Source: Lapidilactobacillus concavus DSM 17758 (GTDB taxonomy: Bacteria; Bacillota; Bacilli; Lactobacillales; Lactobacillaceae). Taken from it: a DNA stretch of 64,000 nt. This document shows positions 26,546-34,396 of the stretch, one piece after another. How positions within the stretch are numbered: the first letter of the stretch is position 1; each line of letters opens with the position of its first letter. A program made the translations under genes and the position numbers. Below the pieces are notes generated by a model. The model did not search any database and was not told where the DNA came from. It saw only the letters and a list, made by a program, of their open reading frames with translations. Location of the stretch: positions 84,456 through 148,455 of the forward strand of contig NZ_AZFX01000003.1 in the NCBI RefSeq assembly GCF_001435835.1. The letters are read 5' to 3'.

Positions 26546-27447
26546 GATTCACGTTCCTCATCAAAATAACTTAAGAAGCTTAACAATAATTCTGGATTAA
26601 ACGACGTTCCTTCAGTAACTGCAGTTAAACTTAAATGTGCTTGGTCCAGCTCCGTTTGCAATTGCTGCCGTGCTTGGGGAATTCCGAGAAGTTCTGGATA
26701 AGTATTCTTTCCCGCTGCCTCATCTTTGTGAACCTGTTTACCTTGAGCCGCTCGGGTACTCGTCAAATCTAGTAGATCATCGTAAATTTGAAAAGCAACT
26801 CCGAAATGTTGGCCAAATTCGACCAGTGCCTGCCGCAATCGCTCGTCGAGCTTGAGCTTGATCGATGCCATCTGTAGCGGTGCAGTGAGTAACCGGCCAG
26901 TTTTCAGTGCGTCAAGCTGTTGTATGGCAGCCAATTCATGTAAAGGGTGACCTGTCTGTTCGATATCGATGGCTTGACCTGCCACCATCCCTGAAGGTCC
27001 GCTTGCTTGCGCCAACACCCGAATCATTTCTGATAACACTAGAGGATCCACTGGTGATTTAGCGACCCATTCAAATGCCAATGTCAGTAGACCATCACCG
27101 GCCAAAATAGCCATCGCCTCTCCGAACTTCTTATGATTGGTAAGGCGGCCACGGCGATAATCATCGTTATCCATCGCAGGTAAATCATCATGGATCAATG
27201 AATAAGTATGGATCAGTTCGATGGCACCAGCAATAGGCAACTCCTGGGTCAAATCAACAGACTGATCAAAGGAAAAGATTGTTGCTAAGTATAAGAGTGG
27301 CCGTAAACGTTTGCCACCCGCCAAAAGCGAATAGCTCATGCTACGTGCAAGCGTGGGTTGAGCCACATCACGTGTTAATTGATCCTCCAAGAATTGATTG
27401 AGAACAGGACGCTGCGCCTGTACAAACCGCGTTAACTTTTCATCCAT
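26542..27447 (-). CDS. ispA: Polyprenyl (farnesyl/geranyl) diphosphate synthase
   Basis: This enzyme condenses isopentenyl diphosphate with allylic diphosphates to make short isoprenoid precursors for undecaprenyl phosphate and quinones. The 301-residue protein has the two Asp-rich motifs, DDLPAMDND (first) and DDLLD (second), and the GGKRLRPLL basic motif. The ATG at 27447 was chosen because TTGAGGAGAGATAGC precedes it; an in-frame TTG five codons upstream lies inside that site. The gene follows xseB closely and overlaps tlyA by 4 nt. Confidence 0.93.
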   Translation of the reverse strand: MDEKLTRFVQAQRPVLNQFLEDQLTRDVAQPTLARSMSYSLLAGGKRLRPLLYLATIFSFDQSVDLTQELPIAGAIELIHTYSLIHDDLPAMDNDDYRRGRLTNHKKFGEAMAILAGDGLLTLAFEWVAKSPVDPLVLSEMIRVLAQASGPSGMVAGQAIDIEQTGHPLHELAAIQQLDALKTGRLLTAPLQMASIKLKLDERLRQALVEFGQHFGVAFQIYDDLLDLTSTRAAQGKQVHKDEAAGKNTYPELLGIPQARQQLQTELDQAHLSLTAVTEGTSFNPELLLSFLSYFDEERES

Positions 27448-27475
27448 GCTATCTCTCCTCAAGGCTTAAACAGAA

Positions 27476-27721
27476 CTAATTTTCATCGCTGGTAGGTAAC
27501 GATTGCTCATCCAACAATGATTCATCGCCTTGCTCATTGACCACTTTAGTCAAGGTGTCCTCCGCTTGTTTCAACGTCTTTTCTAACGATTGCGATAGTG
27601 CGATGCCTTCTTTAAACTTTGTTAGCGCAGTTTCTAGCGGAACATTGCCCTGTTCTAGCTCATTGACAAGTTGCGTCAATGTTGCCAAGTCTGTTTCAAA
27701 ATTTGGTTGTTTTGTTGCCAT
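27476..27721 (-). CDS. xseB: Exodeoxyribonuclease VII small subunit
   Basis: XseB binds the large subunit XseA to form the single-strand-specific exonuclease VII. The 81-residue protein has the family pattern FETDLATLTQLVNELEQGNVPLE, given here in part as LVNELEQGNVPLE and SLEKTLKQAEDTL. The ATG at 27721 is favoured because GAAGAGGTG lies 6 nt before it. It begins 49 nt after xseA. Confidence 0.94.
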   Translation of the reverse strand: MATKQPNFETDLATLTQLVNELEQGNVPLETALTKFKEGIALSQSLEKTLKQAEDTLTKVVNEQGDESLLDEQSLPTSDEN

Positions 27722-27770
27722 GATCGACACCTCTTCAAATTAGGGCCATTACTGGCCATTTACTCAATTA

Positions 27771-29111
27771 TCAGTCGTTTTTTTCGACGACTTTGGCTAG
27801 AAGCTTACCATCTTGCAAATGTAGCTGGAATTCCTGATTGACCTCAAAGTCAGCACGCTTAGTCAATGGCTGTGCCTCATTGTCGGTTGCATACGTGTAG
27901 CCGCGTGCCAAGGTCTTCAGTGGACTCAATTGATCCAACGCAGCAACTTGATGCTGAATGTCTTGCCGTTTCTGTTGCAGGCCCGTCTTAAAACTCCGCA
28001 GTAATCGTTGTTGCAAGTTATCAACTTGTAACGTTAGATTAGTGACGCGATTGACCGGCGTTTGCCGTAACAAGCGCTGTTGAACTTGCTGAAGTTGTTG
28101 CTGCCGTGTTCGCAAATAATCGACTTGCGCACGAACGAAACGTTGCTGTAATAAATCCAGTTGCTGTGCATAGCCTTGATATAATCGCTCAGGATGTTGA
28201 AATAGAAAACTTTGCTGTTGTTGAGTGAGCCGTTGCCGCCAAAGACGCAATGAACGTTGAAAACTATGAATTAGTCGAAAGCGCTGTTGTTGAATCGACA
28301 ATAATAGCTCACTAAGTTGTGGTGTTGCTAATTCTGCAGCTGCAGTCGGCGTTGCAGCTCGAACATCTGCAACTAAGTCTGCGATCGTGGTATCCGTTTC
28401 ATGACCGACTGAGGAAATAATTGGGACTGGACTCTCGACGATTGCTCGCGCAACTTTTTCTTCGTTGAATGGCCATAAATCCTCAATTGAACCACCGCCA
28501 CGACCAATGATAATCGTATCAAATCCACCTAATTGGTAAATTTGGTGTAATCGGTCAACTAAAGATTGTGCTGCCGCATCCCCTTGCACAACTGCTGGAA
28601 ACAAAACAAGTTGGACTTTTGGATCGCGTCGATGAGATGTCGTGACAATATCGCGAATGACCGCACCTGAACGACTGGTCACCACAGCAATCCGTTGGGG
28701 ATAATTGGATAATAGCCGCTTATTTACGTCGAAGAGTCCTTCAGCGGCCAGTTTCTTCTTTAATTGTTCGTAGGCTTGATAGAGTGCACCAACACCTAAG
28801 GGTTCCATTCGCTCAACGTAGATTTGATAGCTACCTGAAGCTTCATATAGTCCTAAGCGACCCACAACTTGAACCTTCATACCTTCTTCGGGCGTGAATT
28901 TAACCTTCTGAAACGCTGATTTAAACATAATTGCGTTGATTTTTGCATGCTCATCTTTCAATGAGAAATACTGGTGACTGTTCGGCCGTAGACGAAAGTT
29001 AGATAATTCGCCAGTTAAATAGACCCTCTGAAGATAAGGATCAAAATCAAACTTACGCTTCAAATAAGTCGTTAATTGCGTGACCGTTAGAAACTCATCA
29101 TCAGTCACCAT
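27771..29111 (-). CDS. xseA: Exodeoxyribonuclease VII large subunit
   Basis: XseA is the catalytic subunit of exonuclease VII. The 446-residue protein has an N-terminal OB-fold (VYLTGELSNFR near residue 25), the conserved AVVTSRSGAVIRDI and IIIGRGGGSIEDLWPFNEE catalytic region, SSVGHETDTTIAD, then a long Gln-rich coiled coil and a short C-terminal beta segment. GAGGCGACAACTT precedes the ATG. It is the first gene of the repair and isoprenoid run that ends with recN. Confidence 0.96.
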   Translation of the reverse strand: MVTDDEFLTVTQLTTYLKRKFDFDPYLQRVYLTGELSNFRLRPNSHQYFSLKDEHAKINAIMFKSAFQKVKFTPEEGMKVQVVGRLGLYEASGSYQIYVERMEPLGVGALYQAYEQLKKKLAAEGLFDVNKRLLSNYPQRIAVVTSRSGAVIRDIVTTSHRRDPKVQLVLFPAVVQGDAAAQSLVDRLHQIYQLGGFDTIIIGRGGGSIEDLWPFNEEKVARAIVESPVPIISSVGHETDTTIADLVADVRAATPTAAAELATPQLSELLLSIQQQRFRLIHSFQRSLRLWRQRLTQQQQSFLFQHPERLYQGYAQQLDLLQQRFVRAQVDYLRTRQQQLQQVQQRLLRQTPVNRVTNLTLQVDNLQQRLLRSFKTGLQQKRQDIQHQVAALDQLSPLKTLARGYTYATDNEAQPLTKRADFEVNQEFQLHLQDGKLLAKVVEKND

Positions 29112-29170
29112 AAGTTGTCGCCTCTTCTCGCCAAATTATATCATTGTCCATGTCACTGGTTTAAACACAA

Positions 29171-30013
29171 TCATTGGCGCTTCTGAGCTAGATCAACCGT
29201 CTGGCTCAGTAAGGCCGCAATTGTCATCGGACCAACGCCACCTGGTACTGGTGTGATGAAAGCCGCTTTCGATGCGACCGAATCGAAGTCAACATCACCA
29301 ACCAGCTTGCCGTCTACACGATTAGTACCGACGTCGATCACAACAGCACCCGGTTTAATGAAGTCACTCGTCACATACTTAGGCACGCCCAAAGCTGCAA
29401 CAACAATATCGGCTTGCTGCGCCAGCTGGGCAACGTTTTGAGTCTGAGAATGGGCAATCGTCACAGTCGCATTGGCTGCTAATAATAACGCAGCTAATGG
29501 TCGACCAACAATCAAACTACGACCAATCACCAAGGCGTTTTTGCCTGCAACGGAAATCCGGTAGTCTGCCAGCAACTTCATGATTCCAGCAGCAGTTGCC
29601 GGAACCAGTCCGCGTTGCCCTGACCATAATCGGCCAAAGTTGTAGGGATGAAACCCATCAACGTCTTTATTCGGATCCACCGCAAGTAAAATTGTCTCTT
29701 CATCGATCTGATCCGGTAAAGGTAATTGTACTAAGATCCCATCGATTTCCGGATCCGCATTAAGCTCGCGAATCACCTGGAGTAATGCCACTTCGCTGGT
29801 GTCTTCGGGCAAGCGTTTGACCACCGAATAAATGCCGATTTTAGTCGCTTGTTTTACTTTATTGCGAACATAAATCTCGCTTGCAGGATCATGTCCGACT
29901 AAAACAACCGCTAATCCAGGAACTACTTGATGTTCAAGCAGTTGGCTGACGCGAATTTGCGTTTCCAATCGCCAAGCAGCCGCCACTTTTTTGCCATCTA
30001 GAATCGTACTCAT
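29171..30013 (-). CDS. folD: Bifunctional methylenetetrahydrofolate dehydrogenase / cyclohydrolase
   Basis: FolD interconverts 5,10-methylene-, 5,10-methenyl- and 10-formyltetrahydrofolate with NADP, supplying purines and Fmt. The protein (280 residues from MSTILDGKKVAA) contains the catalytic Tyr-Lys region YVRNKVKQA, ILVQLPLP, GRSLIVGRP in the nucleotide-binding half and the C-terminal TPVPGGVGPMTIA. The ATG at 30013 has GAGGAATGAGCGTC before it; the upstream ATG three codons earlier overlaps that site. Confidence 0.95.
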   Translation of the reverse strand: MSTILDGKKVAAAWRLETQIRVSQLLEHQVVPGLAVVLVGHDPASEIYVRNKVKQATKIGIYSVVKRLPEDTSEVALLQVIRELNADPEIDGILVQLPLPDQIDEETILLAVDPNKDVDGFHPYNFGRLWSGQRGLVPATAAGIMKLLADYRISVAGKNALVIGRSLIVGRPLAALLLAANATVTIAHSQTQNVAQLAQQADIVVAALGVPKYVTSDFIKPGAVVIDVGTNRVDGKLVGDVDFDSVASKAAFITPVPGGVGPMTIAALLSQTVDLAQKRQ

Positions 30014-30036
30014 GACGCTCATTCCTCTACTTAAAA

Positions 30037-30099
30037 AATAAAAACTGCCGCTTCAGCGCAGTAAACGTAAAAGTCTACACTAGCCAAATTGTGGCAGTT
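30037..30099 (-). terminator. Terminator after nusB with alternative pairings
   Basis: On the minus strand a compact hairpin, ACTGC-GCT/AGC-GCAGT, is followed by TTTTATTTTTT. Its right arm GGCAGTT can also pair with AACTGCC 43 nt upstream (30043-30049 with 30093-30099), giving two mutually exclusive folds. It separates nusB from folD. Confidence 0.7.
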
Positions 30100-30112
30100 A
30101 TCTGTGAAATGT

Positions 30113-30571
30113 TTATTTAGAACTAGTCGTACTCAAGAAAGTCGCCAACACACCGTTGATAAACTTAGCCGACTGCTCGTCACTAAACTCTTTAGCGAGT
30201 TGAATAGCTTCATTGATAGCAACGGAATCAGGGACATTGCTGTGACGAATCTCATATAGACCTAAACGTAAAATCAAAAGATCAGTTTTTGAAAGACGCT
30301 TCAACGTCCAGCCACCCTTGAGTTTCGGTGCGATTGCCGCATCTAAGACTGCCTCTTCTTCCGTCACACCACGCACCAATTGTTCGGCGTAAACTTGATT
30401 CGGATCGTTGGCATTTAATTCAATGAGCGGCTCGTCTTTCAAATTGACCGTCTTCACATTGGCACTCAGAGCCGTCTGAATGGCTGCAGTTGCGGATTGT
30501 TCAGGATTACTGGTCAGAATAAATAACGCTTGAAACGCAATTGCGCGTGCTTGATGTCGATCTAATTGCAT
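30113..30571 (-). CDS. nusB: Transcription antitermination factor NusB
   Basis: NusB binds boxA with S10 to form the rRNA antitermination complex. The 152-residue all-helical protein shows RHQARAIAFQALF at the start and the conserved C-terminal pattern LRLGLYEI, VAINEAIQLAKEFSDEQSAKF (in part) and FINGVLA. It follows the Asp23-family gene by 3 nt, and the order efp-Asp23-nusB is common in lactobacilli. Confidence 0.95.
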   Translation of the reverse strand: MQLDRHQARAIAFQALFILTSNPEQSATAAIQTALSANVKTVNLKDEPLIELNANDPNQVYAEQLVRGVTEEEAVLDAAIAPKLKGGWTLKRLSKTDLLILRLGLYEIRHSNVPDSVAINEAIQLAKEFSDEQSAKFINGVLATFLSTTSSK

Positions 30572-30574
30572 CAG

Positions 30575-31036
30575 TTATTCACCCGCCGTTTGTTCAGCGG
30601 CTTTTTGATTCTTCTGGTCATTAATGGCATCCGCAAAAAAGGTGCTAGGATCGATCTTCTCTGCTTTTTCTGGAATGATACCATCGACGTGAATATTAAC
30701 TTCGTTTAGTTGAAGATCGGTCATGTAATACAGCTGTTCCTTCAGCAACTCTTGCATTGCCAGGGCCACTTTAGGTACAGAAACGCCGTAATTAAGATAG
30801 ACATAAACATCAGCGTTGATCTGATTACCTTCAACGGATAACTCAACACCGCGTCCATGATCTTGACGACCCAGCAATGATTTGATGTTATTGGTCAAAT
30901 GGCCGCGCATCTCAAAGACACCATCGACCTGTTTAGCCGCAATGCCTAAGATGACTTCCAAAACTTGTGGGGCGATCTGAATTGTGCCAGCTTGCGTGTC
31001 ACTTTGCGTCAACAAAATATTTTGTTCTTCAGCCAT
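30575..31036 (-). CDS. Asp23/Gls24 family envelope stress response protein (YqhY-like)
   Basis: This 153-residue protein is the second Asp23/Gls24 family member in the window, with the family stretch IQIAPQVLEVILGIAAKQVDGV and VYLNYGVSVPKVA. In Bacillus the equivalent gene (yqhY) lies by accB/accC and nusB. Its role is not established; links to acetyl-CoA carboxylase and envelope stress have been proposed for the family. GGAGGTCAAGAA precedes the ATG. It lies between efp and nusB with very short gaps. Confidence 0.9.
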   Translation of the reverse strand: MAEEQNILLTQSDTQAGTIQIAPQVLEVILGIAAKQVDGVFEMRGHLTNNIKSLLGRQDHGRGVELSVEGNQINADVYVYLNYGVSVPKVALAMQELLKEQLYYMTDLQLNEVNIHVDGIIPEKAEKIDPSTFFADAINDQKNQKAAEQTAGE

Positions 31037-31047
31037 TTCTTGACCTC

Positions 31048-31611
31048 CTAGCTGTTTGCTCGTGAAATATAACTACCATCTGTCGTATTAATGGTCAAAA
31101 CGTCGCCTGCATTGATGAAGAATGGCACTTGAACAACTAAGCCAGTCTCCATGGTTGCAGGTTTGCTACCACCCGAAGAAGTATCGCCACGAATACCGGG
31201 TTCTGTTTCGGTAACGGTCAAATCAACCGTGTTTGGCAGATCAATACCCAATGTTTCTGAGCCGTGCATTTGGACACCGACAGTCATGTTTTCTTTCAGA
31301 TATTTGAGTTCGTCTTGGATCTCATCGCCGGGTAATTCTAATTGTTCATAGGTCGTTGTATCCATGAACACATAGTTACTCCCGTCTGCATACAGATATT
31401 GCATCTGTTTACTATCAATCTGTGCTTTTTCAATCTTTTCAGTCGCACGGAATGTTTTTTCTTGAACGGCACCCGTCCGTAAATTCTTCAGCTTCGAACG
31501 AACAAACGCACTACCCTTACCAGGCTTAACGTGCTGGAATTCAACGACGCGCCATAAGTCACCATCGACTTGAATGGTCAAGCCGTTCTTAAAGTTATTT
31601 ACTGAAATCAT
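31048..31611 (-). CDS. efp: Elongation factor P
   Basis: EF-P relieves ribosome stalling at consecutive prolines. The 187-residue protein has three beta-barrel domains. The loop [11 protein letters not shown] places Lys32 at the tip that is modified in many bacteria, and the C-terminal domain carries the EF-P signature region. GAGGCATAAAT precedes the ATG. It heads the efp-Asp23-nusB unit, with its own promoter. Confidence 0.97.
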   Translation of the reverse strand: MISVNNFKNGLTIQVDGDLWRVVEFQHVKPGKGSAFVRSKLKNLRTGAVQEKTFRATEKIEKAQIDSKQMQYLYADGSNYVFMDTTTYEQLELPGDEIQDELKYLKENMTVGVQMHGSETLGIDLPNTVDLTVTETEPGIRGDTSSGGSKPATMETGLVVQVPFFINAGDVLTINTTDGSYISRANS

Positions 31612-31642
31612 ATTTATGCCTCACTTACTATTCATTATGTCT

Positions 31643-31672
31643 ACTATATCAAGCCAAGGTACAACAATGCAA
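31643..31672 (-). promoter_or_regulatory. Predicted promoter of efp unit
   Basis: TTGCAT (31667-31672) and TATAGT (31643-31648) on the minus strand, 18 bp apart, lie about 35 bp before the efp start. Confidence 0.6.
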
Positions 31673-31850
31673 GCCGAAGTGTCAAAAGAGACACACCAAA
31701 TCGGTGTAAATTCCCTCATGATACGAGAAATCAATCGATACATGACCAGATTTTCGTCTTTAATTGCAACTGACCAACAGAAAACAGACCGATTCGGCCG
31801 GCCTGAGTCACTTCTAAATTTTACACTTGTTCATTATACCAGAAACCCAC

Positions 31851-31884
31851 ATAAAAAACAGGCGTTCTACGACGGCTGTTTACA
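31851..31884 (-). terminator. Terminator after pepP
   Basis: On the minus strand AAACAG pairs with CTGTTT, with an inner CGT/ACG-type extension around one mismatch, and TTTTTT follows. Confidence 0.65.
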
Positions 31885-31915
31885 ATCAGTCATTCTCGCT
31901 CTTAAAACCAACAAA

Positions 31916-32980
31916 TCACAAAATAATTAATTCGTCTTTAGGTGACTTGGTCAAGACTTCGCAGCCTGACTTGGTGATCAACAGATCGTCTTCAATCCGA
32001 ACACCGCCAAGATTTTCCACATAGATACCAGGTTCGTCGGTCACGACATTTCCAGGCACGAGTGGTTGTGCGTTATAGATTCCCCAAGCTCCAGGACCTT
32101 CATGTATATCGAGTCCAATGCCATGCCCCGTCCCATGACCAAAGCTGTACCCTTGAGAAGCAACATAATTGTGTGCAGTATCATTGATTAGTTGGCCCGT
32201 CGCACCTGGCTTGCAAACCTCGACCACCTGACGATTAGCTTCTAAGACGATTTGATAAATTTTTTTAGCTTCCGCTCCAGGATCACCCACCGCAATTGTC
32301 CGTGTCATGTCAGACGCATAACCTTGATAGTAGCATCCGAAGTCGAAAGTGACGAGCTCGCCATTGGCAATCTGCTTCTCGCTGGCCGTTCCGTGTGGCC
32401 AAGCAGACCGATAACCGGATGCAACAATTGTTTCAAAGGAAGTCCCTGAAGCGCCATGCTGACGCATAAAATAATCCATTTCGGTTGCCACACTTTTTTC
32501 CGTCATCCCAGGTTGCACATAGCCTAGCAAAAAGTCGAAACAATCATCCGTGATTTTGATGGCTTGTTTGATCAACTCGATTTCGTGGGCATCTTTGACC
32601 TCACGCAACTGCTCAATCACGCCCGAAATGGGTTGCAATGAAATGCCTGCTAATACTTGTTGTAATCGCGTGTACTCGGCATAGCTCATGTGAGTAGCCT
32701 CAAACGCGACCGCATTCAGCTGATCGGCAACCGCCAAGCGATTCACTTCGGCAAAGAGTCCCTGATGATACTCAATAATCTCAAAATCTTGAACTTGTTG
32801 GGCAGCTTGTTCGGTGTAACGGGAATCCGTGATAAAATAGGCTTGCTTGGGCCCAATCAATAAGACACTCTCGTCTCCAGTAAAGCCACTGAGATAAGTG
32901 ACATTGCGGGTGTCAGTGACTAACAGCGCGTCAATTTGTTGATCCTTCATTTTAGTTCTTAAATTATTTAGTCTCGTCAT
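31916..32980 (-). CDS. pepP: M24 family aminopeptidase (Xaa-Pro aminopeptidase PepP)
   Basis: This metallopeptidase removes N-terminal residues preceding proline. The 354-residue protein has the creatinase-like N-terminal domain and the C-terminal pita-bread fold. Metal ligands are visible in VTFDFGCYYQGYASDMTRT, GHGTGHGIGLDIHEGP and VTDEPGIY, with the final Glu in GGVRIEDD. The ATG at 32980 follows GGAAG by 10 nt; an in-frame GTG three codons upstream is less well spaced. PepP or the related PepQ are both possible; the position beside efp favours PepP. Confidence 0.9.
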   Translation of the reverse strand: MTRLNNLRTKMKDQQIDALLVTDTRNVTYLSGFTGDESVLLIGPKQAYFITDSRYTEQAAQQVQDFEIIEYHQGLFAEVNRLAVADQLNAVAFEATHMSYAEYTRLQQVLAGISLQPISGVIEQLREVKDAHEIELIKQAIKITDDCFDFLLGYVQPGMTEKSVATEMDYFMRQHGASGTSFETIVASGYRSAWPHGTASEKQIANGELVTFDFGCYYQGYASDMTRTIAVGDPGAEAKKIYQIVLEANRQVVEVCKPGATGQLINDTAHNYVASQGYSFGHGTGHGIGLDIHEGPGAWGIYNAQPLVPGNVVTDEPGIYVENLGGVRIEDDLLITKSGCEVLTKSPKDELIIL

Positions 32981-33190
32981 TTTAGACACACTTCCATTTA
33001 TAAATTTAGTAATTTCAATTGGGCAACGTATTTAGCCCAATCAATCGGTTGAAATTTATTCTAGGCCAATTATGTGACCACCGCAAGCCCAGCTTTTCGA
33101 GCATACTCCCATACTTCTCTTCGTCTATCTCTTCATTTGCTTTCGGCTCTCGATAACTAGTTACCACTTTGCAACGACTTCTCATCAGTT

Positions 33191-33238
33191 AAAAAGAGGT
33201 CATACTCAGGTTATCTGAGTATGACCTCTTTTTTTTAC
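33191..33238 (-). terminator. Terminator after rplU-rpmA
   Basis: A perfect 19-bp stem (33191-33209 with 33215-33233) with a 5-nt loop has T-runs on both sides. On the minus strand it ends the L21-L27 transcript. Confidence 0.9.
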
Positions 33239-33253
33239 ACGTTATTCTACGAA

Positions 33254-33544
33254 TTACGCTTCTTGTACGACTGGTTGAACAGAAACTTGTTTGCGATTCT
33301 TGCCAAGACGTTCGAATTTAACGACGCCATCAGTAAGTGCAAATAAAGTATCGTCCCCACCGCGGCCAACATTGACACCTGGATGAATCTTCGTGCCACG
33401 TTGACGATAAAGAATTGAACCAGCAGTAACAGTTTGTCCGTCGGCACGTTTAGCACCTAAACGACGACCAGCAGAGTTACGACCGTTTGCACTGGAACCG
33501 CCACCCTTATGGTGAGAGAAGAACTGTAAATTATGCATTTCCAT
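33254..33544 (-). CDS. rpmA: 50S ribosomal protein L27 with cleavable N-terminal extension
   Basis: L27 lies at the peptidyl transferase centre. The 96-residue protein starts [21 protein letters not shown]. The short extension ending NLQFF matches the Firmicute site where the cysteine protease Prp removes the leader before L27 functions. The rest ([32 protein letters not shown]) is canonical. GGAGGTGCATCGCA precedes the ATG. It starts only 23 nt after rplU, so the prp gene that usually sits between rplU and rpmA is missing. Confidence 0.97.
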   Translation of the reverse strand: MEMHNLQFFSHHKGGGSSANGRNSAGRRLGAKRADGQTVTAGSILYRQRGTKIHPGVNVGRGGDDTLFALTDGVVKFERLGKNRKQVSVQPVVQEA

Positions 33545-33567
33545 TGCGATGCACCTCCGTCTGCTAA

Positions 33568-33879
33568 TTAAGCATTGATTGAGTCAATGACAACCTTTGT
33601 ATATGGTTGACGATGGCCCTTCTTTTGATGTTGATGTTTCTTAGGCTTGTATTTATAAGTGACAACTTTCTTTTCGCGGCCTTGTTTTTCGACCGTTCCG
33701 ACAACGCTAGCACCTTCAAGTGTTGGCGCGCCAACCTTAGTTGTTCCTTCTCCACCGACTAAGATTACTTCGTCAAAAGTAACCTTTTCGCCAGCTTCTA
33801 CGTCAAGCTTTTCAACATAAACAGCTTCGCCGGCTGCGACTTTATATTGTTTGCCACCAGTTTTAATAATTGCGTACAT
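33568..33879 (-). CDS. rplU: 50S ribosomal protein L21
   Basis: L21 is a large-subunit protein that binds 23S rRNA. The 103-residue protein begins [14 protein letters not shown] and ends with the conserved [18 protein letters not shown] stretch. AGGAGGTGCACGT precedes the ATG. It is first in the rplU-rpmA unit and has a promoter plus a structured leader of about 100 nt. Confidence 0.97.
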   Translation of the reverse strand: MYAIIKTGGKQYKVAAGEAVYVEKLDVEAGEKVTFDEVILVGGEGTTKVGAPTLEGASVVGTVEKQGREKKVVTYKYKPKKHQHQKKGHRQPYTKVVIDSINA

Positions 33880-33978
33880 CTACGTGCACCTCCTATAATC
33901 TCAGACTCGCCAAAAGAGGCAGCTTTCGCTTTATGGCCTCTGATTGTGCGGTTGCAGCTGTGGAGTTCACAAATACAA
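33880..33978 (-). promoter_or_regulatory. Structured 5' leader of rplU (L21 leader candidate)
   Basis: From the predicted start near 33979 to the rplU ATG the RNA can form GAGGC-CATAA-AGC-GAAA-GCT-GCCTC, a stem capped by a GAAA tetraloop. L21 leaders that control this operon are known in Firmicutes. I infer the same here from position and structure; the exact family fold was not checked. Confidence 0.5.
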
Positions 33979-33985
33979 CTCAATC

Positions 33986-34014
33986 ATTTTACCAAAAAAT
34001 CCCGCAAACTGCAA
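33986..34014 (-). promoter_or_regulatory. Predicted promoter of rplU-rpmA
   Basis: TTGCAG (34009-34014) and TAAAAT (33986-33991) on the minus strand are 17 bp apart, about 107-135 bp before rplU. Confidence 0.7.
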
Positions 34015-34131
34015 CACATTCGCGGGATTTATGGCCATAATTGTCTAAATTTCTTTAAATTAATCAATCGCTATTACAGCCCCGTAGATCTAGTTTGGCA
34101 ATTCAGACCAAGCGAATGCTGATTGACCTGA

Positions 34132-34212
34132 AAATAAAAAGCTTGTAGTGAACCGGTTCCAAGATTAAAGGTTTAATCTAACTATTGGAATCCAGCTCAA
34201 AATCAAGCTTTT
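34132..34212 (-). terminator. Long nested hairpin ending the tRNA-Arg transcript
   Basis: Outer arms AAAAGCTTG (34137-34145) and CAAGCTTTT (34204-34212) enclose TTCCAA/TTGGAA (34157-34162, 34185-34190), which encloses GATTAAA/TTTAATC (34163-34169, 34172-34178). On the minus strand the outer arm is followed by TTTTTATTTT, so it probably terminates the tRNA transcript. The nesting of three perfect stems over 76 nt is unusually elaborate. Confidence 0.65.
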
Positions 34213-34260
34213 CTTTCATACTGTCTAGCTTATCATAGTGCTAAAATGGTAATATATTCA

Positions 34261-34334
34261 TGATGCAGGTGGGGCTCGGACCCACGACCTACGGTTTAGA
34301 AGACCGTTGCTCTATCCAGCTGAGCTACTGCACC
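34261..34334 (-). tRNA. trnR: tRNA-Arg (anticodon UCU)
   Basis: The 74-nt gene folds as a cloverleaf: acceptor GGTGCAG with CTGCATC (one G-U pair), D arm with AGCTCAGCTGGATAGAGC, anticodon arm ACGGT-CTTCTAA-ACCGT giving UCU, and T arm GTGGG-TCCGAGC-CCCAC. It reads AGA codons. The 3' CCA is not encoded. A strong promoter stands just upstream. Confidence 0.95.
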
Positions 34335-34346
34335 GACAACTTAATT

Positions 34347-34376
34347 ATTATAGTCAAAATCTATCATGATTGTCAA
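34347..34376 (-). promoter_or_regulatory. Predicted promoter of tRNA-Arg
   Basis: TTGACA (34371-34376) and TATAAT (34347-34352), both perfect consensus, are 18 bp apart and end 13 bp before the tRNA 5' end. The region overlaps the space just before pepX on the opposite strand. Confidence 0.8.
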
Positions 34377-34396
34377 TCAAACCTTGGAGGAAAGCA

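Larger units (their letters stand above)
31612..31915. other. 304-bp intergenic region between pepP and efp
   Basis: The gap contains the pepP terminator (about 31851-31878), two small overlapping hairpins at 31679-31694 and 31693-31707, and the efp promoter. Plus-strand reading frames here match no recognisable protein, and I see no gene. Confidence 0.7.

Noticed and set aside
31574..31930. A 118-codon plus-strand reading frame between efp and pepP
   Set aside because: It starts inside efp on the opposite strand, spans the pepP terminator and the efp promoter, and resembles no known protein.
33191..33233. AGGTCA...TGACCT resembling a CtsR heat-shock operator
   Set aside because: The symmetry is that of a perfect 19-bp terminator stem with T-tracts, placed after rpmA rather than before a chaperone or clp gene.
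33564..33755. A 63-codon frame near the place where prp would lie
   Set aside because: It overlaps rplU in another frame, is basic and low in complexity, and has none of the Prp cysteine protease features.
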